Assembly (NCBI GenBank): GCA_018242215.1
Contig: JAFECG010000030.1
Location: forward strand, 1 to 64,000
Origin: Pseudomonadota bacterium
Lineage (GTDB): Bacteria > Pseudomonadota > Alphaproteobacteria > Rhizobiales > Hyphomicrobiaceae
Direction: 5' to 3'
Length of the DNA stretch: 64,000 nucleotides
Shown: positions 45,321 to 53,873 of the stretch, piece after piece
Layout: every line of letters begins with the position of its first letter
Position numbering within the stretch: position 1 is the stretch's first letter
The notes under the pieces: model-generated
What the model was told of the DNA's origin: nothing
The model's database searches: none
Seen by the model: only the letters and a program-made list of their open reading frames with translations
Made by a program: the position numbers and the translations under genes

Positions 45321-48170
45321 ATGCAGGACACGACGGCGGCTGTCGGCTCGAGCAAGCTCGACGAGACCGAGCTGATCAATGAGCTGAAGCGTCTTCGGAC
45401 CCAGATTCCCGATAACCCTTCGCTCAATCCGATTCTGAACGTCGCATTCGACCTATCACGTCGCCTCGAATCGAATGCGGTGACGTTCGACGAGGTGAAG
45501 GGCCTTGCCGCCCGCCTGATGGATCGTGCCTTCGTTCGGCGCGCCCGCGGGCTTCGCCAAAAAGTTGGCTATGTCGATCAGGCGACGACGCTCAAAGACT
45601 TCACGGCGTACGTCGAGAAAACAGTTGGCGAGTCGGGCGAGTCTATCGAAACGTTTGCTGAGCATTGGTCACGCGCCCGCACAGGTATCGTTTTGACGGC
45701 TCATCCGACCTTCGGGCTTTCAGACGCGCTCTATCGGCGGATGGTCGAGATTGCAGTCGCCGATCCGAACGCCGACGTGACGATCGCCCTTCCCCAACGT
45801 CCCGAAGATAAGCTGACGCTGCAGCACGAACACAAGTGCGCTCAGGACGCGATCCGCAACTTGCGGAATGCCTACGAAGAGTTGCTGCATGGCTTCTTCA
45901 GCGTCGCGTCGAAGAAGTTCGGAGACGCTGCATTCAAGTTGCGCCCGAAGCTGACGACGTTCGCCTCGTGGGTCGGCTATGATCTGGACGGCCGCACGGA
46001 TATCGCTTGGACGTTCTCGTTGGAAGTGCGCCTGCGTGAAAAACGCGCTGCCCTCGCCGACATTCGCGAGCGCTTCGTCGTCCTGAAGCACAAGCTCGAA
46101 AGCGGCGATGCCGCTCAGCGTGTCGCACGCCAGATTGTCGGCAAGCTCGATCTCGGGATTGCCGCGGTGGACGAGCAGATCAAGGCACTCGAGAGTTTCA
46201 CGAACAATGCCGAAGGTCTCGCGAAAGTCGCGAACATCATCACCAAGACGGATGGCTATAATCTGCTGACGGTCGAGCCGCTGCAGACGTTGTTCAACAC
46301 GCTGATCGATACGGTCCAGGCACCCCAGATGAAGCGCGCGGCGGCCGCCCTTGCCGGTCTCCTCGACGCGACTGGCCTTGGTATGTCGCACATTCATCTG
46401 CGCATCAACGCCCTGCAGCTGCACAACGCTTTCCGCGCCTACGTCCACGAGCCGTGGACGCGGGATTTGACCGAAAGCCAGTCGCTGGCGCGCATCGTCG
46501 AGATGATCAAGAATTGCCCGCGTGAAACGGTGAACTTCGCGACGCTTGATCTCGAGACGGCAACCGCGATCCGTCAGTTTGCGCTGACTGCGCAGATCAT
46601 GAAGCACATCGACAAGGAAACGCCCATTCGGTTTCTTATCGCCGAATGCGAATCTCCGGCGACCGTGCTGATTGCGGTATTCTTCGCGAAGCTTTTCGGT
46701 GTCGATCACATCACCGATATTTCTCCGCTTTTTGAAACGCCGACCGGCCTCGAGAACGGTGCGCGTATCATGGAGCGTCTCCTCGAGGAGGAGACTTATC
46801 GCGCGTATGTGCAAGGCAGGAAGCGGCTGAGTATCCAGACCGGCTTTTCCGACGCCGGGCGTTTCATCGGCCAGATTTCGGCGACGCTGGCAGTCGAGCG
46901 TTATTATCATGGTCTTGCGGCACTCGTTGCCAAAGCCGATATCGAAGGCGTCGAGACGCTGCTGTTCTCAACTCACGGTGAATCGATGGGCCGCGGTGCC
47001 CATCCCGGCACGCTCTACCGACGTCTTCATTACGTCATGACCAACGAGGCGCGCCGCCGCTTTGGTGCCGCCAAGATTCCGGTCAAGCACGAAACGAGCT
47101 TCCAGGGCGGCGACGGTTACGTATTCTTCGGCAACCGCGCGCTGACGACGCGAGCGTTGGCCACGATCGTGATGGACGGCGACATCCCGCCCGCCGAGAA
47201 AGACCCGTTCTACTCGGCTCAGGATTTCAGCCTCGACTTCTTCCTGCGCCTTCGCGAGTTTCAGCAGACCCTTTTTGCGCATGACGGATACCGGGCGGTT
47301 CTCGGCGCTTTTGGGCCGAACCTGCTCTTCAAGACCGGCTCGCGCCCTGTGAAGCGGCAGGGCGACCACGCATCCGATCGCGGGAACCCGGCGCGGATGC
47401 GTGCAATCCCGAACAACGCGATACTGCAGCAGTTCGGGTACATCGCGAACGTCGTCGCTGGTCTCGGTGCGGCAGTCGGCCCCGATCGCGATCGCTTTTA
47501 CAAGCTGGTGAAATCATCGAAGCGGTTGCAGTCGCTTCTCGCGATGATCGCGCACGGCAAGACCATATCGAGCCTCAACGCAATGGGCGCCAATGCCCAG
47601 GTCTTCAACGCCGGGCTCTGGGCCTCGCGCGCGTCGTGGGGACGCGAGGAAGCGTTGAACAGCGCTTTCCGGACGCTCGCTACGCATTTGCTGCCTGACG
47701 ACCGCTATGGCGATATCTCCGAGCTGGTCCATCTTCTACGTCTCGACGCCATAGACCTTCACGCCATTCTCGCCGATTTGAACATCGAAGACGGGATGGT
47801 TCCCGACGAGAACCGGCTCGAACTTGATCTCCTGCAGGCGATCCGGCTCGCGCTGATCATGCGGATTTTCATCCTGGCAGCGCAGCTTCCCCGCTTCGCT
47901 CCACAGGACGGGCTCTCCCATACGCAGGTTCTCGAAATGGCGCTGAGCCTCGAAATTCCCGAAGTTCTAAACGTTCTTCGCAAAGCGTTTCCCCACGACG
48001 AAAAGAATCTCACGGCGAAATCTTTCGACGAACAGGCGAGCTATCGACCGCGTGGCATCGACGATTATGCTCGTCTCGAAACGGAAATTCTGACGCCGAT
48101 GGAAATCTCGTACGAATTCGTGCGTGAGATCGGCACCGGGATCTCCCATCACTTCGGCGCCTTCGGTTGA
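45321..48170 (+). CDS. ppc: Phosphoenolpyruvate carboxylase
   Basis: A 949-residue PEP carboxylase that makes oxaloacetate from PEP and bicarbonate, feeding malate thiokinase. The catalytic His is H128 in LTAHPTFGLSD (most homologues read TAHPTE), and the glycine loop is ESMGRGAHPG. The sequence resembles the methylotroph branch whose enzyme is insensitive to acetyl-CoA; that property is known for the family, not shown here. The ATG at 45321 has a GGAG site eight bases upstream; TTG and GTG precede it. Confidence 0.96.
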   Translation: MQDTTAAVGSSKLDETELINELKRLRTQIPDNPSLNPILNVAFDLSRRLESNAVTFDEVKGLAARLMDRAFVRRARGLRQKVGYVDQATTLKDFTAYVEKTVGESGESIETFAEHWSRARTGIVLTAHPTFGLSDALYRRMVEIAVADPNADVTIALPQRPEDKLTLQHEHKCAQDAIRNLRNAYEELLHGFFSVASKKFGDAAFKLRPKLTTFASWVGYDLDGRTDIAWTFSLEVRLREKRAALADIRERFVVLKHKLESGDAAQRVARQIVGKLDLGIAAVDEQIKALESFTNNAEGLAKVANIITKTDGYNLLTVEPLQTLFNTLIDTVQAPQMKRAAAALAGLLDATGLGMSHIHLRINALQLHNAFRAYVHEPWTRDLTESQSLARIVEMIKNCPRETVNFATLDLETATAIRQFALTAQIMKHIDKETPIRFLIAECESPATVLIAVFFAKLFGVDHITDISPLFETPTGLENGARIMERLLEEETYRAYVQGRKRLSIQTGFSDAGRFIGQISATLAVERYYHGLAALVAKADIEGVETLLFSTHGESMGRGAHPGTLYRRLHYVMTNEARRRFGAAKIPVKHETSFQGGDGYVFFGNRALTTRALATIVMDGDIPPAEKDPFYSAQDFSLDFFLRLREFQQTLFAHDGYRAVLGAFGPNLLFKTGSRPVKRQGDHASDRGNPARMRAIPNNAILQQFGYIANVVAGLGAAVGPDRDRFYKLVKSSKRLQSLLAMIAHGKTISSLNAMGANAQVFNAGLWASRASWGREEALNSAFRTLATHLLPDDRYGDISELVHLLRLDAIDLHAILADLNIEDGMVPDENRLELDLLQAIRLALIMRIFILAAQLPRFAPQDGLSHTQVLEMALSLEIPEVLNVLRKAFPHDEKNLTAKSFDEQASYRPRGIDDYARLETEILTPMEISYEFVREIGTGISHHFGAFG

Positions 48171-48178
48171 CCCAAGTT

Positions 48179-48222
48179 GGTGCGGGGGCGAGGTCTTAAC
48201 CTCTGCGCCCGCGACCCGCACC
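48179..48222. terminator. Stem-loop between convergent ppc and prmB
   Basis: GGTGCGGG (48179-48186) pairs with CCCGCACC (48215-48222) and an inner GAGGT/ACCTC hairpin forms at 48190-48103 plus (loop CTTA, bases 48195-48198). It covers the end of prmB and the space after ppc. No U-tract on either side, so it may be a structural 3' end. Confidence 0.4.
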
Positions 48223-49134
48223 GGCGGAAGCGAGTTCATCCGCGAAAAGCGCGAAAACTTCGCCTTGGCTAGTTTCGGTATCCAGCCATAAAAACGGCAG
48301 GTCCGGACGCGACGCTTCGAGAGCCTCTTTGCCCGCGCCGATCTCGACGACGAGTCCGCCACTCGGTGCCAGCCGCTCCGGCGCGCCACGCAAGATGCGG
48401 TGCACGAGATCGAGGCCGTCCTCCCCGCCGAGGTGCGCAAGCTTCGGCTCGGCTTGATATTCCGGCAGAAATCCCGCGACCGATTCCGCGGTGACGTACG
48501 GCGGGTTCGAGATGATCAGGTCGTATTCGGCTGCCGGAGGGCCTTCGAACAGATCGCCCCTGAAGGTGCGAATGCGCTTCTCCAGACCGTAGTCGCGAAT
48601 ATTCCGCTCCGCCACCGCGAGTGCATCGACGGAAATATCGCTCGCATCGACCTCGGCGTTTGGAAAGGCTTCCGCCGCAAGAATGGCCAAGCATCCCGAG
48701 CCCGTGCAGAGGTCGAGCACACGCGTGACGGCGAGTGGATCGGGTACGGCCGCGGCCAGACCGTCCTCAACCAGCAATTCCCCGATGAACGATCGAGGGA
48801 TGATCACGCGTTCGTCGACGTAAAACCGATGCCCGCGAATATAGGCGGCATTCGTAAGGTAAGCCGCGGGTTTTCGCGTTTCGATCCGCTGTGCGACGAG
48901 AGCGGCGATGCCTTTACGTTCGACTGGCGTCAACCGGCAGTCGAGCCACGCATTGATGTCGTCGATCGGCAGGTCGAGCGATGAGAGAATGAGAAACGCA
49001 GCCTCGTCGATGGCGTTCGATGTTCCATGTCCATACGCGAGATGCGCTCGGGACATGGTCGTGATGGCGTACCTCAACCAGTCACGAACGGTGATGAGAT
49101 CGTCGATCGGAGCTGGCTCGCTCTCTAATGCCAT
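48196..49134 (-). CDS. prmB: Ribosomal protein L3 glutamine methyltransferase
   Basis: A 312-residue SAM-dependent methyltransferase of the HemK/PrmB group. The NPPY motif (LIISNPPYVT) that binds the glutamine side chain, the LDLCTGSGCLAI SAM loop and the Arg-rich start IPRSFIGEL match PrmB, which methylates Gln in ribosomal protein L3. Length and the N-terminal all-helical part (DDLITVRDWLRYAITTMSRA) separate it from PrmC. It ends facing ppc. Confidence 0.95.
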   Translation of the reverse strand: MALESEPAPIDDLITVRDWLRYAITTMSRAHLAYGHGTSNAIDEAAFLILSSLDLPIDDINAWLDCRLTPVERKGIAALVAQRIETRKPAAYLTNAAYIRGHRFYVDERVIIPRSFIGELLVEDGLAAAVPDPLAVTRVLDLCTGSGCLAILAAEAFPNAEVDASDISVDALAVAERNIRDYGLEKRIRTFRGDLFEGPPAAEYDLIISNPPYVTAESVAGFLPEYQAEPKLAHLGGEDGLDLVHRILRGAPERLAPSGGLVVEIGAGKEALEASRPDLPFLWLDTETSQGEVFALFADELASAGAGRGRRG

Positions 49135-49158
49135 GGGGACTGCGCAGACGACCGAAAC

Positions 49159-50259
49159 TCAGGCAATCGCCGGAAGCTCGTCGAATCCAACGAGACGACG
49201 CTGATCTTCATCCCACAGCTTCAGGCGCGCACATCGAAGGCTGTCACGTAGCGTCAGCCGGTTGATCGATTTGAGTTCGGGGCTCCCTTCGAGGCATGCC
49301 GAAAGCCGGTAGTTAGGAATCATGCTGTTGAGATGGTGAATGTGATGCAAACCGATATTGCCCGTGAACCAGTTGAGCACTTTTGGCAGATCGTAATAGG
49401 ACGAACCAAGAAGCGCCGCGACCTGGAAATCCCAGCCTTCCGCCTTGTCCCATGTCGTTTCTTCGAATTGATGCTGGATGAAAAACAGCCAACCGCCCAA
49501 TGCGGCCGCGAGGTGCAAGACTGGCAGGCCGACCCAGAGGACGTTCAAAGCCCCGAAGAAATAGCAGAGCGGCGCATACAGCGCGACGAGGCCGACATTG
49601 AGGGTGAGAACGCTCTTCCAGGTCTCGCGCGGCGGGAGCGCATGAAACCACGGCAGTCGCTGAAGGATCACGAAGTAAGTGGGAACACCGAGGCCGAACA
49701 GGAAGAGCGGATGCCGGTAAAGCTTGTAGTGCAGTTTACCGAGCTTCGAGAGCTCGAGATATTCTCTCACGGTCATGGTGTTGATATCGCCTGCACCGCG
49801 ACGATCAAGATTCCCGGACGTCGCGTGATGCTGCGCATGCTCGCGACGCCATAACCCATAAGGGGTGAGCGTCAACACGCTCATCGCGCGCCCGACGACA
49901 TCATTGAGCGCACGCGATAGGAAGAAAGATCCGTGTCCGCAATCGTGCTGGATGATGAAGGCGCGGACAATTAGTCCGGCGGCCGGAAGCGCAAGAAGCA
50001 AAGTCGCCCAGTAGGCATATTCCACAGTCGCAAACATCGCGCCGATAATCACGATGAGCGGCACGATCGTCGTGGCGATCTGCCGTATCGCGAGATGCGG
50101 CACCGACCCGCGATACTTTTGGCAATGCGCCGCGAGCCGACGGACGCGTTGTTTCTGCGTTTCGGGCATTGGCGCAGGAGGGCCGGATGGCAGTCGCTCG
50201 CGTACCGAGATATTGGCGCGGCTCTCCGCCTGTAGCGGCTGCTTGAGGCTCACGTTCAC
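49159..50259 (-). CDS. Membrane fatty-acid desaturase
   Basis: A 366-residue di-iron desaturase. Three His boxes are present: HDCGH (105-109), HAQHH (141-145) and HHIHH near residue 305. About four hydrophobic helices bracket them. Bacterial members introduce a double bond into fatty-acyl chains of membrane lipids, using reduced ferredoxin or a related donor. It begins 25 bases after prmB on the same strand. The N-terminal ~45 residues are an unusual hydrophilic extension. Confidence 0.92.
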   Translation of the reverse strand: MNVSLKQPLQAESRANISVRERLPSGPPAPMPETQKQRVRRLAAHCQKYRGSVPHLAIRQIATTIVPLIVIIGAMFATVEYAYWATLLLALPAAGLIVRAFIIQHDCGHGSFFLSRALNDVVGRAMSVLTLTPYGLWRREHAQHHATSGNLDRRGAGDINTMTVREYLELSKLGKLHYKLYRHPLFLFGLGVPTYFVILQRLPWFHALPPRETWKSVLTLNVGLVALYAPLCYFFGALNVLWVGLPVLHLAAALGGWLFFIQHQFEETTWDKAEGWDFQVAALLGSSYYDLPKVLNWFTGNIGLHHIHHLNSMIPNYRLSACLEGSPELKSINRLTLRDSLRCARLKLWDEDQRRLVGFDELPAIA

Positions 50260-50430
50260 AGCTTTGGTCCCCTAAAAGTGGAATCGACGGCCGCCCACAC
50301 CTCTGCGTCGCGTAGCATATTCGATGTGCTCCACGAAACGCCGTTGACGTCATTTGAGGCAGATAAGCGTGAGTTACGACGCAATTCCTGCGCAAAACCG
50401 TCGTGATCTCGGGCCGGCAAGCATTGGTGC

Positions 50431-50465
50431 GAAAAAAAGAGGGCCGGATTGTGCCCGGCCCTCTT
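50431..50465 (-). terminator. Rho-independent terminator of the His-rich repeat protein gene
   Basis: On the minus strand a 9-bp GC-rich stem with one bulged base (around 50438-50463) is followed by seven T (50437-50431). It lies about 33 bases past the stop of the gene at 50498 and before the desaturase start. Confidence 0.7.
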
Positions 50466-50497
50466 AATTCGTTGGTTGGCTACCATTCGGAGCAACT

Positions 50498-51868
50498 CTA
50501 GTAGTGCTGGCCCCAGATCTCGACGATAGCGGAACCTTTGCCCTTCGCCGAAGAATCGAAGAACCGCGACCGATATTTGGCTTCGATATGGTCGATGGCC
50601 CCGCGCCGTCCGCCTCTCAGGTCGATCGGCCCGAATGTGCCTCCGGCGTCGACGCGCGTGCGAACCGGGATCGTCTCTTCCTCGCCGTTTGCGTAGACGA
50701 CCTTGATTTCATTGAGCGTGATGGCACGGTCCCGAACCGTAACGCGGATGCGGCGGAAGCCACCTTCGTTGCTGCCAACGGGAATGATGTCCTTGTCGAA
50801 GCCGATGAAGCCAGCAGTTTGTGCACCAAGAAGCACCCAGCCTTGGTTATATTTGCGACCTTCCCCGTTGGGTCCGAGCCAGCCCGGAGCGTAGCGCCCG
50901 AAGAGCTCAATTCGCGCTTGCCCATTGAAGCTCGGCCTTGACCGATAGACGAGCTGGATCTCCTTGATGAAACGATCGCCTCTGAGGTCGATCCAGTTCG
51001 TCCGCGAATTCTTCGGAATGTCGGCGTTGATCGCGAGGGTATCGCTCTCCCCGTTCATGTAGACGATTTTCATCTCGTTGATGTGGATGTCGTTATCGAG
51101 CACCCGGAGCCGAATTTTCGCGAACTTGCCGACTTCGCTGCCGACGCGGATGACATCCCTATCGGTCAGGAACCCGACATACTGAGCGCCGAACAGAACG
51201 TCCCCGCCGGCGGTGGGCTGCCCGGGGGTCGCTTGCGAGGCAACCGGCACTGTCGGCCGCACGGTAATATTGCCGTTGTTCGAGACAGGACGATCGGGTC
51301 TGTAAGGCCGTGCACCGGTGCCACCGCCGCGATCCATGTCACGACCTTCGCGGTCCTGGATTCCGATGATCTGCAGCCGGCCGCGACCATAACCCGGCGA
51401 CTGCTCAATGGTGATCTGATCGATAAACTTGCTGTCGAATGTCGGATTGATGGGGCGGCTGCGCTCGCCCCAGTACATATCGATCTGGCGATCTTCGTTC
51501 CAGACGGAGCCGTCGCTGTAGACGATCTGAACGCGCCGGACATCGAAGAGTTTGCCCATCGCGTTCTTGATACGAATGCCCTTATAGCCGCCTTTCGCCT
51601 GTCGCACGTCGATCGTGTACCGGTCGAGGGACAGATCCACGTCGGTCTCAGCGATGAGAATAAGCTGATCGCCATGGCGATAGTGATAGCGATGCCGATG
51701 GCGATGATAACGGTAGCGCCACGATTGAGCCTCTGCTCGCGAGGCAACGCTCGTCAGCGCCGCGACTCCCGCCACCGTTCCAACGAAAATTACCGATCCG
51801 ACTTCGGCCAAAGGCGCGGTGGCCACGGCCAAAACGGCGCACAGCCCCAGTACCAGTCTGCGCAACAT
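50498..51868 (-). CDS. Secreted protein with three internal repeats and a His-rich segment
   Basis: A 456-residue protein. After a signal peptide and an Ala/Val-rich stretch comes a His/Arg/Tyr segment (HRHRHRYHYRH, about residues 55-65), then three similar beta-rich modules of about 95-110 residues: roughly 67-165, 220-325 and 340-456. Each has a 'G-x-(F/Y)-x-x-I-R' core and a 'V-Y-x-(N/D)-G' strand (VYSDGS, VYMNGE, VYANGE). The modules resemble DUF2541-type folds. Function unknown; metal binding by the His segment is possible. Confidence 0.8.
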   Translation of the reverse strand: MLRRLVLGLCAVLAVATAPLAEVGSVIFVGTVAGVAALTSVASRAEAQSWRYRYHRHRHRYHYRHGDQLILIAETDVDLSLDRYTIDVRQAKGGYKGIRIKNAMGKLFDVRRVQIVYSDGSVWNEDRQIDMYWGERSRPINPTFDSKFIDQITIEQSPGYGRGRLQIIGIQDREGRDMDRGGGTGARPYRPDRPVSNNGNITVRPTVPVASQATPGQPTAGGDVLFGAQYVGFLTDRDVIRVGSEVGKFAKIRLRVLDNDIHINEMKIVYMNGESDTLAINADIPKNSRTNWIDLRGDRFIKEIQLVYRSRPSFNGQARIELFGRYAPGWLGPNGEGRKYNQGWVLLGAQTAGFIGFDKDIIPVGSNEGGFRRIRVTVRDRAITLNEIKVVYANGEEETIPVRTRVDAGGTFGPIDLRGGRRGAIDHIEAKYRSRFFDSSAKGKGSAIVEIWGQHY

Positions 51869-52459
51869 AAATAAGAACCCCTCTGGTTACACTGACGCCC
51901 GTGCCCCTGCGGGCGCACTTTAGCGGCAGCTGTCCGAAAAGGGAGCGGTGAGCCCAACGTTCACCTGTTCAGAAAAAACGATGATGTGAATCTGCAACAC
52001 AGACTTACGGCCGACGCGTCGGAGGATTGTTCAGTTAAAGGAGAATTGCTTTTTCTTCCGTTCCGGCGGGAATTTGCGCACCGTTTTTTACGTGGTGTTG
52101 GATCGGAAATCTCGACTTGCCGATGGACGAACTTTGTTCTGTCGGCCCGTCTCACGTCGCTTGAATATCGTTCCTGAGGAGCGGGTGTCGATGATAGCCG
52201 CGCTTTAGCTCGAGATGGACCTTTGGTTGTACGCTTGATCGCACTTCGAAATTCTGGCCGGCCTCGCATCTTTCGGCTCGCGTGTCCGGGCAGATGATGC
52301 TTACACGTCACAGAAGAATACGATTTCATCCGATTTCATGAGAAACCGCGTTGCGGGCGTGCATCGGAGAGATTCAAAAACATCACATGCGGGCTGAATG
52401 AGGCGGATCAATAGACCTCGCGCCTTGCAATCGCCACCACCGTTGGGTGTACTGTCCGT
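51869..52459. other. Long gene-free stretch upstream of the candidate sRNA
   Basis: A 591-base stretch without a convincing gene. It carries a short direct repeat (CGATTTCAT twice near 52320-52340) and the promoter of the candidate sRNA. A 63-codon frame starting at 51986 with GTG has no ribosome site. It probably also holds the promoter of the minus-strand gene at 51868. Confidence 0.5.
52425..52453 (+). promoter_or_regulatory. Promoter of the candidate sRNA
   Basis: TTGCAA (52425-52430), a 17-base spacer, and TGTACT (52448-52453), each matching 4 of 6 consensus positions. The predicted start, about seven bases on, falls exactly where a stable 5' hairpin begins. Confidence 0.55.
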
Positions 52460-52542
52460 ATTGATCTCTTGCGCCGTCCCCACGACCCCTAGGCGCAGAT
52501 CAACTTGCGACCCGCAGTCTCCCCCGGCTGCGGGATTTTTTT
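52460..52542 (+). ncRNA. Candidate trans-acting small RNA, about 83 nt
   Basis: Two hairpins in a row with C-rich loops. Hairpin 1: TTGATCT (52461-52467) pairs with AGATCAA (52497-52503) and GCGCC with GGCGC inside, with a 16-base loop rich in C (52476-52491). Hairpin 2: CCCGCAG (52511-52517) pairs with CTGCGGG (52528-52534) around a loop with five C, followed by seven T (52536-52542), a proper rho-independent terminator. C-rich loops of this kind target ribosome sites in known alphaproteobacterial sRNAs. No protein frame fits. A homologue search has not been made. Confidence 0.6.
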
Positions 52543-52568
52543 GTGCGCGGGGGGGGGGCGATCGCGGC

Positions 52569-53741
52569 CTAGGATTTTTCCCAGGCAACGAAGCCGGCGG
52601 CTTTTGCATCGTCTTCGCTGCAGAACCAGCGTCCGCCGCGCTCAGGCCTGACACGCGTGTTTGCGTACGCGTTCGACCACGGCAAAGCGTAGATCTTCTC
52701 GGAGGCTCTTACGATGCCTTTGATCGGACAGCCGTCCGGCGAATCTTGTTTGGCGGCTTCCCAGGTCTGCTCGCGCCAGTCCTGCGGTCGCATGACGTTG
52801 CCCTGCCAGATCCCGCGCTTGTCCTCCCGCGCCGCGTTTTCCGCGCTTCTGAGGGAACCGAAGAAGGAAGTATCAGTCGCGAACACGTAGCCGCCACGAA
52901 CCAGTTCCGTCGCGACGTCTTCGCCTCCATCGATAAGGCAACGCGCAAGTGTGCGACCCGCGCTGTCCTGACCCGAAGACGTGCACGTGATCTTACGCCC
53001 GCGCACGATCCTGTTAAGGCCCACACGCGCTGAAGACGCGCAATTCCACAGCCGTCCGTTCGCGCGGTGGCAGGGCTGAGCGGATGCCGGTGCTTCGATA
53101 CCGTCGAGGCGAACGAGCGTGCCGTCGACCCGCATCGTATCTCCAGTGAGTGCCGCAGCGGGACCAGAGATCTCGGTGGAAATCGTGACTTGGTGCGGTT
53201 GCTCCGACGGCTCCGCCGAATTTGCAGGAATATCGATCGTCGGCGCGCCGATGCTATCGGCGCTCCGCAGCATCGGGCCGGCGACGTAGACGAGGCCCAG
53301 AAACAGTGCTGCGCTGATGAGATGATGCGCTTTGATCGGAGATTTTCGCGCTACGTCCGGCATGAGTTTAAGTTTGTCACGCGCAGCCTCGGCAGGAATC
53401 TGAGCGGCTTCCCGCAACGGGGTGAGAAGAGCAATCATCGCATCCTTTACGACGCGCCAAGCAAAGGTCACTCCACGTACGAGCGCCCAGAAGGTTGCAA
53501 CGCCGATATCGGCAAGCACTTCTCCGATAAAAGAGAGAAGGCAGAATAATCCCGATTTTGCAGCGGATGCACTTGCGCGGCCCGCATCGACACCGGCATC
53601 GGCGACGTTTTTGACCTTCTCGATCGCGGCAACGCGCGCATCTTCCAGCCGGCGTTGGCGGTCGGCGCGGCGCACTAGGACGGTAGTCCGCACGTATTCC
53701 TTCCATTCGAAGCCTTCGCTGCGTCTGCGCCACCCGAACAT
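52569..53741 (-). CDS. Membrane-tethered SNase-like protein, active site altered
   Basis: A 390-residue protein. It has a charged N-terminal region (EWKEYVRTTVLVRRADRQRRLEDARVA), hydrophobic stretches near residues 65-95 and 140-160, and a C-terminal SNase-like domain from about residue 185. The strand VRLDGIEAP continues A-S instead of the catalytic Glu, though SAGR is kept; a late Cys/Trp-rich end (CPIKGIV, WFCSEDDAKAAGF) follows. The ATG at 53741 is preferred because GGGAGGTG lies eight bases upstream; a GTG at 53750 is inside that site. Confidence 0.85.
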   Translation of the reverse strand: MFGWRRRSEGFEWKEYVRTTVLVRRADRQRRLEDARVAAIEKVKNVADAGVDAGRASASAAKSGLFCLLSFIGEVLADIGVATFWALVRGVTFAWRVVKDAMIALLTPLREAAQIPAEAARDKLKLMPDVARKSPIKAHHLISAALFLGLVYVAGPMLRSADSIGAPTIDIPANSAEPSEQPHQVTISTEISGPAAALTGDTMRVDGTLVRLDGIEAPASAQPCHRANGRLWNCASSARVGLNRIVRGRKITCTSSGQDSAGRTLARCLIDGGEDVATELVRGGYVFATDTSFFGSLRSAENAAREDKRGIWQGNVMRPQDWREQTWEAAKQDSPDGCPIKGIVRASEKIYALPWSNAYANTRVRPERGGRWFCSEDDAKAAGFVAWEKS

Positions 53742-53873
53742 TGAGCGCACCTCCCGGCATTGATCGATCTGAATATCTGGAGCGAATGATGGCAGCCCTT
53801 TGTTTCAGTGAGAGCCGCCCACAAGCATTTGATGGTCTATCGAAGCGGTGTACGGCCCGCAAGTTGTGGACGT

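Noticed and set aside
51986-52177. A 63-codon plus-strand frame in the gap before the candidate sRNA
   Set aside because: GTG start without a ribosome site, no hydrophobic or domain signal, and no terminator at its end.
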